Below the pieces are notes generated by a model, which made no database searches, was not told the origin of the DNA, and saw only the letters and a list, made by a program, of their open reading frames with translations. From assembly GCF_013389455.1 (NCBI RefSeq), contig NZ_CP058278.1, forward strand, positions 806,001 to 870,000: a stretch of DNA of 64,000 nt, given 5' to 3'. The DNA is from Flavobacterium inviolabile. GTDB lineage: Bacteria > Bacteroidota > Bacteroidia > Flavobacteriales > Flavobacteriaceae. Made by a program: the position numbers and the translations under genes. Shown piece after piece: positions 44,344 to 55,023 of this stretch (positions are counted from its first letter, which is position 1; each line of letters opens with the position of its first letter).

Positions 44344-45578
44344 TATGCTTCATTGTCTTCTTTTTCAACAGCATCCTTATAATCGGGATATAAGAAATTG
44401 TTATACGGGAAACGGGTAATGTGAATGGTTCTTACCGCTTCATATACTTTTTCCCGGAATTCCTCGAAATTCTCTTTGTTCGTTGCCGAAATAAACAGCG
44501 CATTATCTTCTCCCACTTTAGACATCCAGGTGTTTTTCCAGTCTTCAAGGGTATAGTGCTTGCTGGTACGTTCCGTGATCAGATCATCGTTGGCTATCGT
44601 TAAATGCTTGTAGGCATCAATCTTATTGAACACCATGATGGTTGGCTTGTCGGCACTCTTGATGTCCTGTAAAATCTGGTTTACCGAGGCGATATGATCT
44701 TCAAAATCAGGATGTGAGATATCAACCACATGCAATAATAAATCGGCTTCGCGAACTTCATCCAGCGTACTTTTAAAGGATTCTACCAATTGTGTCGGAA
44801 GCTTGCGGATAAAACCTACCGTATCCGATAACAGGAACGGAAGATTTTTAATAACCACTTTCCGAACGGTAGTGTCCAGTGTTGCAAACAATTTGTTTTC
44901 AACAAAAACGTCACTTTTTCCAATCGCATTCATTAAGGTCGACTTTCCAACATTGGTATATCCCACTAAAGCCACACGAACCATCGCTCCGCGGTTACTG
45001 CGCTGTACCGACATCTGTCTGTCGATCGTGCGGATTTTTTCTTTTAGCAAAGCAATCCTGTCCCTTACAATTCGACGGTCGGTTTCGATCTCCGTTTCTC
45101 CGGGACCACGCATACCAATACCACCCCGCTGACGCTCCAGGTGGGTCCACATACCGGAAAGCCTTGGCAGCAAATATTGGCATTGTGCCAGTTCAACCTG
45201 TGTACGGGCATAGGAAGTCTCTGCTCTTTGTGCAAAGATGTCCAGGATAAGATTCGTTCTGTCCAGTACTTTACAATCCAGTACCCTTGTAATATTTTTT
45301 TGCTGAGCGGGAGTTAACTCGTCATCAAAAATAACCGTCTTAACATCATTATCTTTTATATAATAATTGATCTCCTCCATTTTACCGGTTCCTACAAATG
45401 TTTTAGGATTTGGTTTTTCCATCTTTTGGGAAAAGCGTTTAATGACCTCCCCACCGGCAGTAAAAGTAAGGAATTCCAGCTCGTCGAGATACTCACTAAG
45501 TTTCTCTTCCGACTGCTCCTTAGTAATGATCCCTACTATTACAGTCTTTTCAAAATTGATTACTTCTTTTTCTAGCAT
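44343..45578 (-). CDS. hflX: GTPase HflX
   Basis: The start at 45578 gives 411 residues; a longer frame to 45608 would cross the promoter box. The N-terminal HflX domain has N-P-K-T-F-V-G-T-G-K and R-G-G-I-G-M-R-G-P-G-E-T-E. The GTPase domain has G1 G-Y-T-N-V-G-K-S-T, G3 D-T-V-G-F-I-R and G4 N-K-I-D. HflX splits or rescues stalled ribosomes. It is divergent from the giant adhesin gene. Confidence 0.95.
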   Translation of the reverse strand: MLEKEVINFEKTVIVGIITKEQSEEKLSEYLDELEFLTFTAGGEVIKRFSQKMEKPNPKTFVGTGKMEEINYYIKDNDVKTVIFDDELTPAQQKNITRVLDCKVLDRTNLILDIFAQRAETSYARTQVELAQCQYLLPRLSGMWTHLERQRGGIGMRGPGETEIETDRRIVRDRIALLKEKIRTIDRQMSVQRSNRGAMVRVALVGYTNVGKSTLMNAIGKSDVFVENKLFATLDTTVRKVVIKNLPFLLSDTVGFIRKLPTQLVESFKSTLDEVREADLLLHVVDISHPDFEDHIASVNQILQDIKSADKPTIMVFNKIDAYKHLTIANDDLITERTSKHYTLEDWKNTWMSKVGEDNALFISATNKENFEEFREKVYEAVRTIHITRFPYNNFLYPDYKDAVEKEDNEA

Positions 45579-45595
45579 TTTATTCTTTTGAATTG

Positions 45596-45603
45596 CAAAA
45601 ATA
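45596..45603 (-). promoter_or_regulatory. Promoter -7 element for hflX
   Basis: On the minus strand TATTTTTG matches TAnnTTTG, 17 bp before the chosen hflX ATG. Confidence 0.55.
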
Positions 45604-45736
45604 AGCAATTCCTGCCGAATCAGATGTGTTAAAATATTGTAACAAAAAACGGTTTTTTTGTTTATTTTAGAAATATAAGTTATTTATTTGTTAAATAGGC
45701 ATTATATTTAAAAACTACTAAAACTATATAACACAA

Positions 45737-48700
45737 ATGCTTATGAAAAAAATTACGCTTTTAATTTTTATGTCATTATTGAGTTTTGTGGGCTTTTCCC
45801 AGACTTTCCCTGAAGGTTTTGAGGGAGCTTCTGCCTTGCCAACAGGCTGGCTGATCCTTGATAATGGTGTAGGAATGGGTCCATCAAACACCAATTTATG
45901 GCTTCGAAGTGGGCCTAACTCGGCGACTTCACCGCCACACACCGGGCAATATGCCTATTCCGTTGAACGGGTAAACATTGGAATCGGTAATACCGAAGAA
46001 GACTGGTTAATCACTCCCCCGGTTACCATTCCCGCAAACGGACAATTACGCTTTTTTGCACAACAAGGCCGTGCCGGAGATCAGGGATCTAAATTACAGG
46101 TTCGTATCTCAACCGGCAACGATCAGAGTAACATGAGCAGCTATACCATAATGGCTGCCGATTTAACCGAATCACAAATTTCTTCTGCAGCAGGAACCTA
46201 TGCCGAACAGGTAATTAACCTTGCCGGGCTCAATCTTGCCAACCAAAGTGTCTATATCGCTTTTGTAAGGGTTTATACCCAGCCTACAGCAGCTGTGGGC
46301 GGTGACCGTTTTGTGATTGATGATATTAATTTAGTACAGCGATGTCTGGATCCTACAAATGGTGTTGCAAATACCATAACCACCACAACGGCTGCCCTGT
46401 CATGGACCAATCCAAGCGGTTCTGCCAATTGGGAAATTGAAGTAGTACCTTCTGCTTCTCCATTAACAGGAGTGGGAACAGCAATAACAACAAATCCTTA
46501 TACAGCACAAAATTTAACGCCGGGTACGGTTTACCAGTACCGCGTACGTTCCAAATGTACAGGAGGTACAACCGATGTGTACAGTGATTGGGCTGGACCT
46601 TTTTACTTTACGACCGTATCTTTAGGACAAACCTGTGCCGCCCCGATTGTTATTGGCGGACTGCCATATTCTACAACGGATAACACGGCGAACTACGGGA
46701 ACAACATCACCAGCAGTCAAGGAACAACCGGCTGTGGTACCACAACAAACTACCTGACCGGTAACGATGTCGTATATGCCTATACGGCCACAACTACCGG
46801 GATAATCGATATTTCCATGACCCCTACAGCAACCTATTCCGGTATTTTTGTTTATAACAATTGTGCCAATATAGGAACCAGCTGTTTGGCGGGTGTAGGG
46901 AACTCGAATTCCAATATCCGGAATATTACAAACTTTCCGGTAACTGCCGGAACGACCTATTATTTTGTGATTTCAACCAATGCTACACCGGTATCTACAG
47001 GCTACACTTTGGTGATTCAGCAAATTAACTGTTTGCCGCCAACAGCTTTAGCCGTAGGAGCCTTAAACATGACTTCTGCCGATCTAAGCTGGGGGAATCC
47101 TTCCGGAGCAACAGAATGGCAGGTGGCGGTACAGCTTCCGGGAGCCGGAGTACCAGCCGGAGCCGGAACAACGGTTACAGCCATGCCTTATACAGCCACT
47201 ACCACATTGGCCGGAGCCGCTTTAACTGCCGGAACAGCCTATGAATATTATGTAAGAGCAAAATGTCCGGACGGATCGTTCAGCCAATGGTCCGGGCCAA
47301 AACCATTCCAGACACCGCTTTGTAACAATGCCTGTAACTTCAATTTCATCATGAGAGATACCTATGGTGACGGCTGGAACGGCAATACGATCAGCATCAA
47401 ACAAAACGGAGTAGTTATCGGAACGCTAACAGGACCGGCAGCTGCCGACGGAACAAACCCGGTAACGGCGCAGATAGCGTTATGTTCGGGAATTCCGTTT
47501 GAAGTATACTGGAATGCCGGAGGAAGCTACCCGGCAGAAGTAGGCCTTACGGTAGTAACACCTTTTGGCGTTACCCTTTACACCAAACCACCGGGAACCG
47601 GTTCTCAGGACAGTTTGTTATATACCGGACCAACGGATTGTACTCCGCCAACATGTCCGCAGCCAACGGCGCTGACGACCAGTAATATTACCATGAATTC
47701 CGTTCAGGTATCCTGGACAGAAGCCGGAACGGCTACGGCATGGGAAGTGATTGCCTTACCGGCAGGATCACCTTCGCCGAATACAATACCGCCAACAACA
47801 GGTATCGTATCGGTAACGACAACACCATCAACAATATTGACATTAACATCAGATACCGCTTTTGATATTTATGTAAGAGCCGTTTGCAGCCCTACCGATT
47901 CCAGTTACTGGACTGGAGCAGCGACTATCAGAACCCTGCCTAACTATTGTGGCGGCGATCATTTCTATGATCCGGGAGGGGCATCAGGAGATTATGGCAA
48001 TAGCGCTAACGTTACAACTACCATTTGCCCTGCTGCTGCCGGTCAGATTGTAACGGTAGAATTCAACAGCTTTGATACAGAAGCAAATTATGATTTTGTA
48101 AGAGTATATGACGGAACGGGAACAGCCGGAACCTTATTAGGAACTTACACCGGAAACTTAACCGGAGCGAATTTACCGGGACCATTTGAGTCTGCACCGG
48201 GAAGCTGTTTAACCTTTGTATTTACTTCCGATGGAAGCGGTGTTCGTCCGGGTTGGGATGCTACCGTTACCTGCGGGCCGCCGCCAACTTGTCCGAAGCC
48301 GACAGCATTCAATACAACCAATCCTACAAGTGGTTCCGTTCAGTTAACCTGGACAGAAACCGGAACGGCAACCAGCTGGGAAGTGATGGCTGTACCGGCA
48401 GGAACACCATCACCCAATTCGAACCCGGTTCCGTCAACGGCCATCACGGCCATCGTGACGTCACCACCGCCTTATGTGTTAAACGGGCTGGATTCGGATA
48501 CCAATTATGATTTCTATGTGCGAGCCCTTTGCAGTACTACCGATAAGAGTACCTGGACAGGACCAAGAAACAGCAAAACATTACCGGATTATTGCGGAGG
48601 CGATCATTTCTATGATACCGGAGGCGCAACCGGAGATTATGCCAATAGCGCCAACGTTACAACGACTATTTGTCCTGTAAATGCTACCGATATTGTTACG

Positions 48701-51700
48701 ATTGAATTCAATAGTTTCAATACGGAAGCCGGCTATGATTACTTAAGGGTATATGAAGGAACCGGAACGGCAGGAACACTGTTGGGAACCTTTAACGGCA
48801 ACCTGACCGGTGCCAATTTACCGGGACCTTTTGAATCTGCTGCTCCGGGAGGCTGTATCACTTTTGTGTTCACTTCCGATGGAAGCGGTGTGCGTCCGGG
48901 ATGGGATGCTACCGTTACCTGCGGACCGCCGCCAACATGTCCGAAGCCAAAGAACTTAGCGGCTTCGAACCCTACGAGCAATTCGGTTCAGTTAACATGG
49001 CTGGAAATGGGAACGGCAACCAGTTGGGAAGTTGTGGCTGTTCCGGTGGGGACACCATCACCTAACACAACGCCACTGCCGTCCACAGCAATTACAGCTA
49101 TTGTAAATACACCGCCGCCGTATACTTTTGGCGGACTGCAGCCTTTCACAGCCTATGATTTTTATGTGAGAGCCCTTTGTAGTGCTACCGATGTCAGTTT
49201 ATGGTCTTTACCGGTTACTTTTACAACAGCGATTGGGAATGACAATTGTAGTGCCGCCTATACCTTACCGGTTAATTTAACCAATGAATGTACACAAATA
49301 ACCGCAGTTTCGTTCTTTGGTTCTACCGCTTCTCCTGAAGCAGGTACCTGCGGAACGGCCAATGGCGGTGACATCTGGTTTCAATTTACAGCAACAAACA
49401 GTACCCATCTGATAGAATTGTTAAACTTTACCGGCAGCCCGCTTCCGATTGTTCTAACGATGTATCAAGGGGATGTGTGCGGTAACCTGACCCAGTTGTA
49501 TTGTAGTTTCAATAACTCGATAACTGCAACAGGCTTACAGCCGAATACGGTTTATAAAATCAGAGCGACGATCAATTCAAACAGTGCGACTCAGAATGTT
49601 AATTTTGACATTTGTGTGAAAACACCAACGCCACCGGCAAATAATAATAGTTCCGATTGTTTGATCAATACAGTAAATGCCGATTTTGAATTACCGGATA
49701 TCGTTTCGACTTCAATCTATCCGCAGATGATTAACCACAATACGGTATTGGGATGGAGAACAACGGCATCGGATCAGATCATGGAATTCTGGAATACACC
49801 GAATTATGAAAGTGTACCGGCCTATTCCGGAACACAGTTTATTGAGCTGAATGCCAATGAAGTTTCCGGAGTTTACCAGGATTACCTGACACCAGTGACC
49901 ACACAGTTTACCTATGGTTTTGCCCATAGAGGAAGAATGGGTGTGGATTCCTGCGGATTGTATGCAGGACCTCCGGGCGGACCTTATACTTTGGTAACCA
50001 GCGTGTCGACAGATAAAACGGCATGGGGTTATTATACCGGGAATTATACTGTTCCGGTTGGACAAACCGTTACCCGATTTATTTTCCAATCTATTTCGAG
50101 CTCGGGTGGAAATCCGAGTGTGGGGAACTTTTTGGATAATATTAATTTTACCGCCAATAATGGTATTATTTCGCCTAATCCGCTGAATTTAAGCTGTACC
50201 AATAACTTAGCAAACGTTTCGGCTGCTGGAGTAGGAACGTGGTCTGCCCACAGCAGTAACCCGGCGACTACTGTTATTGCTAATCTGAACTTAAACAATA
50301 CAACTATTTCCGGTTTTACCGTTGGCGGAACATACAAATATGACTGGACAACATTATATTGTATCAGTACATTGGAAATTGTTTTTGACGATAATGGAAA
50401 TATACAGCCAACGTTTACAGCCGTGACACCAATCTGTCCGGGCGCTACGGCACCGGTTTTACCATTGACTTCGATAGAAGGGATTACCGGAACCTGGAAT
50501 CCGGCAGTAGTGGATAATATGGCAACGGCAACCTATACTTTCACACCAAATGCAGGTCAGTGTGCCACTACGGCTACACTAACGGTTACGGTGAATACCG
50601 GAACTACGCCAACGTTTACGCAGATTCCGCCATTTTGTGCAAATATAACCACTGGTCCGCCAATTTTACCGGGCACTTCTTTAGAAGGCATAACCGGAAC
50701 CTGGTCGCCGCCATTGGTGAGTAATGTTGCTACAGGAACCTATACGTTTACTCCTGATGCAGGACAATGTGCCGCGACAACGCAAATGACAGTTGTGGTT
50801 AATCAACCGGTTGTCCCTACGTTTGCAGCAATTCCGGCAATCTGTCCGAATGATCCTGCACCGGCATTACCGGCAACTTCCCAGGAAGGAATTCCGGGAA
50901 CCTGGAATCCGGCAGTAGTGGATAATACAACTACAACGACTTATATGTTTACACCGGCTTCCGGTAACTGTGCCGCAAACGGTTCGTTAACCATCACGGT
51001 TAACCCGGGTGTTCAGCCAACGTTTGCCCAGATCGCACCGTTCTGTACCAATGCTACAGTACCGGTATTACCGACAACTTCTCTGGAAGGTGTAACGGGA
51101 ACCTGGTCACCGGCTGTGGTGAGCAGCACCGCAACAGGAACCTATACCTTTACCCCGACAACAGGACAATGCGGAAGCCCGGCTACGATGACCATCACCG
51201 TTATCCCGGCTACCCAGCCTACCTTTACACCGGTAGCAGCAATATGCCCTGGCGATACCGCACCGGTATTGCCGACAACTTCTCTGGAAGGCGTAACAGG
51301 CACCTGGTCACCGGCTGTGGTGAGCAACACTGCAACAGGTACCTATACCTTTACACCAACAACAGGACAATGTGCTCAAAACGCAACATTAACCGTAACG
51401 GTTCAGGGAGCCTTTACCTATGAGATCTTCGGAGACTGTATCGGTAATGAATTTGTACTGAACGTACAAAACGCTGATGGTGCGCTGGATCTGAGCAATG
51501 CCCACTTCCAGTGGTACAATAGCACCGGAGCTCCGGTAGGCAACGATAACGTTAGCTTTAATGTAACCAACTATTATACTTCCTCAGGTACGACTCCTGT
51601 GCTTCCGGCACAGTTCAGCGTAAAAGTAACCACGGCAGCCGGCTGCTCGTTAGAGAAATCCTATACGGTAGAACAGATCTACTGTCAGATCCAGAGAGGT

Positions 51701-51943
51701 ATCTCTCCAAACGGCGACGGACTGAACGATACTTTTGACCTGACCGGATTTAATGTTGAAAAACTAGGCATCTTCAACCGTTATGGAACAGAAGTCTTCA
51801 AACACGGAGCGGGTTACACCAATCAGTGGTTCGGACAATCCAATGGCGGAAATGAACTACCAGACGGTACTTACTTCTATGTTATAGAATTAAAAGGCAG
51901 CGAGACTAAAACAGGTTGGATTTATATCAACAGAGAGAAATAA
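45737..51943 (+). CDS. Giant multidomain T9SS adhesin with gliding-motility C-terminal domain
   Basis: This 2068-residue secreted protein has a signal peptide (start at 45737 or the second Met at 45743). It begins with a cleaved-adhesin/anchor-J domain (about 24-205), followed by fibronectin-like, PPC-like and a D-T-Y-G-D-G-W-N-G domain. Two 215-residue CUB-FN3 units start near residues 737 and 952. Five repeats of about 67 residues (1558-1891) each carry an E-G-x-x-G-T-W core. The end (about 1985-2068, S-P-N-G-D-G-L-N-D) is a gliding-motility-associated type B T9SS sorting domain. It is followed by porP/sprF and a PorE-like gene, the usual partners. It is likely a surface adhesin of the SprB kind. 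Confidence 0.92.
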   Translation: MLMKKITLLIFMSLLSFVGFSQTFPEGFEGASALPTGWLILDNGVGMGPSNTNLWLRSGPNSATSPPHTGQYAYSVERVNIGIGNTEEDWLITPPVTIPANGQLRFFAQQGRAGDQGSKLQVRISTGNDQSNMSSYTIMAADLTESQISSAAGTYAEQVINLAGLNLANQSVYIAFVRVYTQPTAAVGGDRFVIDDINLVQRCLDPTNGVANTITTTTAALSWTNPSGSANWEIEVVPSASPLTGVGTAITTNPYTAQNLTPGTVYQYRVRSKCTGGTTDVYSDWAGPFYFTTVSLGQTCAAPIVIGGLPYSTTDNTANYGNNITSSQGTTGCGTTTNYLTGNDVVYAYTATTTGIIDISMTPTATYSGIFVYNNCANIGTSCLAGVGNSNSNIRNITNFPVTAGTTYYFVISTNATPVSTGYTLVIQQINCLPPTALAVGALNMTSADLSWGNPSGATEWQVAVQLPGAGVPAGAGTTVTAMPYTATTTLAGAALTAGTAYEYYVRAKCPDGSFSQWSGPKPFQTPLCNNACNFNFIMRDTYGDGWNGNTISIKQNGVVIGTLTGPAAADGTNPVTAQIALCSGIPFEVYWNAGGSYPAEVGLTVVTPFGVTLYTKPPGTGSQDSLLYTGPTDCTPPTCPQPTALTTSNITMNSVQVSWTEAGTATAWEVIALPAGSPSPNTIPPTTGIVSVTTTPSTILTLTSDTAFDIYVRAVCSPTDSSYWTGAATIRTLPNYCGGDHFYDPGGASGDYGNSANVTTTICPAAAGQIVTVEFNSFDTEANYDFVRVYDGTGTAGTLLGTYTGNLTGANLPGPFESAPGSCLTFVFTSDGSGVRPGWDATVTCGPPPTCPKPTAFNTTNPTSGSVQLTWTETGTATSWEVMAVPAGTPSPNSNPVPSTAITAIVTSPPPYVLNGLDSDTNYDFYVRALCSTTDKSTWTGPRNSKTLPDYCGGDHFYDTGGATGDYANSANVTTTICPVNATDIVTIEFNSFNTEAGYDYLRVYEGTGTAGTLLGTFNGNLTGANLPGPFESAAPGGCITFVFTSDGSGVRPGWDATVTCGPPPTCPKPKNLAASNPTSNSVQLTWLEMGTATSWEVVAVPVGTPSPNTTPLPSTAITAIVNTPPPYTFGGLQPFTAYDFYVRALCSATDVSLWSLPVTFTTAIGNDNCSAAYTLPVNLTNECTQITAVSFFGSTASPEAGTCGTANGGDIWFQFTATNSTHLIELLNFTGSPLPIVLTMYQGDVCGNLTQLYCSFNNSITATGLQPNTVYKIRATINSNSATQNVNFDICVKTPTPPANNNSSDCLINTVNADFELPDIVSTSIYPQMINHNTVLGWRTTASDQIMEFWNTPNYESVPAYSGTQFIELNANEVSGVYQDYLTPVTTQFTYGFAHRGRMGVDSCGLYAGPPGGPYTLVTSVSTDKTAWGYYTGNYTVPVGQTVTRFIFQSISSSGGNPSVGNFLDNINFTANNGIISPNPLNLSCTNNLANVSAAGVGTWSAHSSNPATTVIANLNLNNTTISGFTVGGTYKYDWTTLYCISTLEIVFDDNGNIQPTFTAVTPICPGATAPVLPLTSIEGITGTWNPAVVDNMATATYTFTPNAGQCATTATLTVTVNTGTTPTFTQIPPFCANITTGPPILPGTSLEGITGTWSPPLVSNVATGTYTFTPDAGQCAATTQMTVVVNQPVVPTFAAIPAICPNDPAPALPATSQEGIPGTWNPAVVDNTTTTTYMFTPASGNCAANGSLTITVNPGVQPTFAQIAPFCTNATVPVLPTTSLEGVTGTWSPAVVSSTATGTYTFTPTTGQCGSPATMTITVIPATQPTFTPVAAICPGDTAPVLPTTSLEGVTGTWSPAVVSNTATGTYTFTPTTGQCAQNATLTVTVQGAFTYEIFGDCIGNEFVLNVQNADGALDLSNAHFQWYNSTGAPVGNDNVSFNVTNYYTSSGTTPVLPAQFSVKVTTAAGCSLEKSYTVEQIYCQIQRGISPNGDGLNDTFDLTGFNVEKLGIFNRYGTEVFKHGAGYTNQWFGQSNGGNELPDGTYFYVIELKGSETKTGWIYINREK
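47945..49234 (+). repeat. Two tandem CUB-FN3 coding units of about 645 bp
   Basis: Units start at 47945 and 48590 (both at a Y-C-G-G-D-H-F-Y-D segment), 645 bp apart and highly similar in DNA and protein, with the second ending near 49230. Confidence 0.85.
50408..51408 (+). repeat. Five tandem repeats of about 201 bp in the adhesin
   Basis: Repeat starts are at 50408, 50609, 50816, 51017 and 51218 (each at a Pro-Thr-Phe). The last two units share long runs of identical DNA, suggesting recent duplication. Confidence 0.88.
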
Positions 51944-51957
51944 GTAGTAACTATTTT

Positions 51958-51998
51958 AATAAAGCAGCTGTTCACCTTATTGTGAACAGCGCTTTATT
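51958..51998 (+). promoter_or_regulatory. Long hairpin between adhesin and porP/sprF genes
   Basis: An 8-bp plus 9-bp stem (outer AATAAAGC/GCTTTATT, inner GCTGTTCAC/GTGAACAGC) has one bulged A and a short loop, and no T-run follows. It may limit or process the transcript between adhesin and porP. Confidence 0.6.
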
Positions 51999-52015
51999 CC
52001 ACAAAAATTACACCA

Positions 52016-52939
52016 ATGAAGAAAATATATTTGACCGCCTTTTTAGCCTTTATCGGTTTATATGAGGCCTCAGCACAACAAGATCCGCATTATACACAAT
52101 ACATGTATAATATGAACGTCATCAACCCTGCTTATGCAGGTTCTAAAGAAAGCCTTTCCGGAGGATTGCTATACCGTAAACAATGGGTAGATCTGGACGG
52201 AGCTCCTTCAACGGCAACCTTCGCGGCCAGCAGCCCGGTGGGTAAGAATGTCGGATTGGGACTTTCGGTGATCTCCGATAAGATAGGACCGGTAAAAGAA
52301 AACAACGTATATGCCGATTTCTCCTATACCCTGAACCTGGGCGGAGAACACAAACTGGCTTTAGGGATCAAGGCCGGAGCAACCTTTCATAAGATCGGAT
52401 TGTTCGACCAGATCGGTAACGGGTTCGTGCCCGATGCCAATGACCCGGCATTTGCTCAAAACACCAGCCGTACCTTCTTTAACGTAGGAAGCGGGATCTT
52501 CTATTATACCAATAAGTATTACATGGCCCTTTCGGTTCCCAATATGCTAAGCAATACCTACCTGGATTATGACGGAAAGAAATTCGGTTCCGACAAACAA
52601 CATTACTTCTTAACTGGGGGATATGTATTTGATTTGAACGAAAACCTGAAATTCAAACCGTTCTTCTTAGTTAAGTCGGCTTTCGATGCACCGGTATCCC
52701 TGGATGTGTCTACCAACTTCCTGTTTTATGATAAATTCGAAATCGGAGCTACCTATCGTTTGGATGATTCCTTCGGAGCAATGGTTAATTATGCTATCAC
52801 TCCGGGACTTCGAATCGGATATGCTTACGACCATATCGTATCCGACCTGAAAGTAACCACACCTTCTTCTCACGAAGTGATCCTTCTTTTTGATGTGAAC
52901 TTCTCTAAGAAAGTGTCCCGATCTCCAAGATATTTCTAA
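52016..52939 (+). CDS. PorP/SprF-family T9SS membrane protein
   Basis: This 307-residue outer-membrane protein has a signal peptide ending S-A-Q and the family start Q-D-P-H-Y-T-Q-Y-M-Y-N-M-N-V-I-N-P-A-Y-A-G. It continues with beta-strands and an F-D-V-N-F last strand region. PorP/SprF proteins help attach T9SS type B cargo at the surface. The location right after the giant adhesin supports that partner role. Confidence 0.95.
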   Translation: MKKIYLTAFLAFIGLYEASAQQDPHYTQYMYNMNVINPAYAGSKESLSGGLLYRKQWVDLDGAPSTATFAASSPVGKNVGLGLSVISDKIGPVKENNVYADFSYTLNLGGEHKLALGIKAGATFHKIGLFDQIGNGFVPDANDPAFAQNTSRTFFNVGSGIFYYTNKYYMALSVPNMLSNTYLDYDGKKFGSDKQHYFLTGGYVFDLNENLKFKPFFLVKSAFDAPVSLDVSTNFLFYDKFEIGATYRLDDSFGAMVNYAITPGLRIGYAYDHIVSDLKVTTPSSHEVILLFDVNFSKKVSRSPRYF

Positions 52940-52958
52940 TATAAAAGCGACCTAAGAC

Positions 52959-54830
52959 ATGAAGAATTTATATATCACTTTAAGTTTTGTGATCGCCAGT
53001 TCGACACTATCGGCACAAAACAAAGACACCAAAAACGCAGACAGACTCTTTAACCGTTTTGAGTATGTGGACGCGGCAAGCGAATACCTCAAACTGGTAG
53101 ACAAAGGAAAAGCAGACGGTTATGTATACAAACAACTGGCCGATAGCTACTACAATGTATTCAACGCTGCCGAAGCCAGTAAATGGTATGCCAAGGCCCT
53201 GACCGAAAAACAGGATGCCGAGACCTATTACCGCTATGCACAGATGCTTAAAGCAGACGGAAAATATGAAGAAGCGAACAAACAGCTGCAGAAGTTTGCC
53301 AATATGGCACCAAACGATCAGCGTGCGGTAGCTTTCAAACAAAACCCGAACTATCTGCCTAAGCTGAATGAAAAAGCAAAATCCTTCGACATCAAATCAT
53401 TGGATATTAACAGCGACAAGTCCGATTTCGGAGCCATGTTAAGCAACGACAATACCCTGTATTTTGCCTCGGCCCGTAATACCTCCCGTAAAACCTACGG
53501 TTGGAACGAACAGCCTTACCTGGACCTGTACAGTGCGGTATACAACGCCGATGGTACTTTCAGCCAGCCAACAGCTGTGGAAGGGGTAAACACCAAGTTC
53601 CATGACGGACCGGCAAGCATCAGTGCAGACGGAAACACCATGTACCTGGCCAGTGAGAGTTTTAACGAAGGCTTGTTTGAAAAAGACAAGGCTCAGAAGT
53701 TAAAGTTCGGACAGGTGGCACTTTTCAAATCGGTTAAAGCCGATGGAAAATGGAGCAAACCAACGCCGCTGCCTTTTAACAGCAAAGACTACTCGACCAG
53801 CAATCCGAGTTTAAGCAAAGATGGCAAAACATTATACTTCTCTTCCAACATGCCCGGATCTGTAGGGGGTGTGGATATCTGGAAAGTAAGTGTGAATGCC
53901 GATGGCTCTTTCGGAACTCCGGAGAACTTAGGCAAGAAGATCAATACCGAAGGAAACGAGAGTTTCCCGTTTATTACCGATGAGAACAAATTGTATTTCT
54001 CTTCCGATGCCCGTCAGGGATTCGGAGGCATGGATGTTTATGTGATCGATCTTAACAAAGGAACCGAGGCTGCCAATGTGGGCAAACCGGTAAACTCTGA
54101 AAAAGACGATTTCGCATTCAGCTTCAATACCGCTAAAAACATCGGGTTTGTATCCAGTAACCGTGGCGGGGTAGACAACATCTACAGTGCCACTCCGGTA
54201 TGTGGGGTGGAAGTGGTTTCTTTAGTGAGAGATGCTAAAACAGGTTCTAAATTATCAGGAGCCCGCGTAGCGATCTTAGACGAGAAGAACAACATCATCG
54301 CTACCAAAACAACGGCGGCAGACGGAACAGTATCTTACGATGTGGAGTGTGACAAAGCCTACACCCTTCAGGTAGCCAAAGACGGTTATGAGAGCAATAA
54401 CTTCCCGGTGAGTAAAACAAGAGGCGGTATTGTTAATATCAATGCCGACTTACAGCCAATCGATGTAATTGTAACCGAAACCGAGATCATCCTGAATGAT
54501 ATTTACTTTGAATACGACAAGAGCAACATTACCCAACAAGGGGCGTTTGAGTTAGACAAACTGGTTCAGGTAATGAAAAACAACCCGGCTATGGTGATCA
54601 TGGTGAAATCCCATACCGATAGCAGAGGTAGTGACCAGTACAACATGAACCTGTCCGACAGAAGAGCAAAATCAACCGTTCAGTACATCATCTCTAAAGG
54701 AATCGCGAAAGACAAAATATCCGGTAAAGGATATGGCGAAAGCGAGCCGAAAGTGAACTGTGGCGAGAATTGCAGCGAAGAGGAATATGCGAAAAACAGA
54801 AGATCCGAATTCTTAATTGTTAAGAAATAA
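52959..54830 (+). CDS. TPR-PD40-OmpA protein (PorE-like)
   Basis: This 623-residue exported protein has a TPR-like helical region (about 25-125), PD40/WD40-like beta-propeller repeats (about 145-410, including S-K-D-G-K-T-L-Y-F-S-S), a carboxypeptidase-like beta-sandwich (about 420-500) and a C-terminal OmpA domain. The OmpA domain has I-Y-F-E-Y-D-K, S-H-T-D-S-R-G and N-R-R-S-E. This order matches the PorE layout that links T9SS components to murein. It follows porP by 19 bp. Confidence 0.92.
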   Translation: MKNLYITLSFVIASSTLSAQNKDTKNADRLFNRFEYVDAASEYLKLVDKGKADGYVYKQLADSYYNVFNAAEASKWYAKALTEKQDAETYYRYAQMLKADGKYEEANKQLQKFANMAPNDQRAVAFKQNPNYLPKLNEKAKSFDIKSLDINSDKSDFGAMLSNDNTLYFASARNTSRKTYGWNEQPYLDLYSAVYNADGTFSQPTAVEGVNTKFHDGPASISADGNTMYLASESFNEGLFEKDKAQKLKFGQVALFKSVKADGKWSKPTPLPFNSKDYSTSNPSLSKDGKTLYFSSNMPGSVGGVDIWKVSVNADGSFGTPENLGKKINTEGNESFPFITDENKLYFSSDARQGFGGMDVYVIDLNKGTEAANVGKPVNSEKDDFAFSFNTAKNIGFVSSNRGGVDNIYSATPVCGVEVVSLVRDAKTGSKLSGARVAILDEKNNIIATKTTAADGTVSYDVECDKAYTLQVAKDGYESNNFPVSKTRGGIVNINADLQPIDVIVTETEIILNDIYFEYDKSNITQQGAFELDKLVQVMKNNPAMVIMVKSHTDSRGSDQYNMNLSDRRAKSTVQYIISKGIAKDKISGKGYGESEPKVNCGENCSEEEYAKNRRSEFLIVKK

Positions 54831-54852
54831 GATTCTTTCTTCATCAAATAAG

Positions 54853-54881
54853 AAAAGGGCGGTCATCTGACCGCCCTTTTT
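54853..54881 (+). terminator. Intrinsic terminator after the PorE-like gene
   Basis: Arms AAAAGGGCGGTC and GACCGCCCTTTT have a 4-nt loop and are followed by T, 22 bp after the stop. Confidence 0.9.
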
Positions 54882-55023
54882 ATTGGATTAACGCTGTTTT
54901 CCGGTAAAGGTGGGTAAATCCGTGATCTTTTAAAAAAGCAGCTGTAAAAACGCTTAAAATAAAGCGCAGGCTTTGAAGGCCTGCCCGGTTAGCTTTGTAC
55001 TGACCGTTGCGTTACGGCAATAA

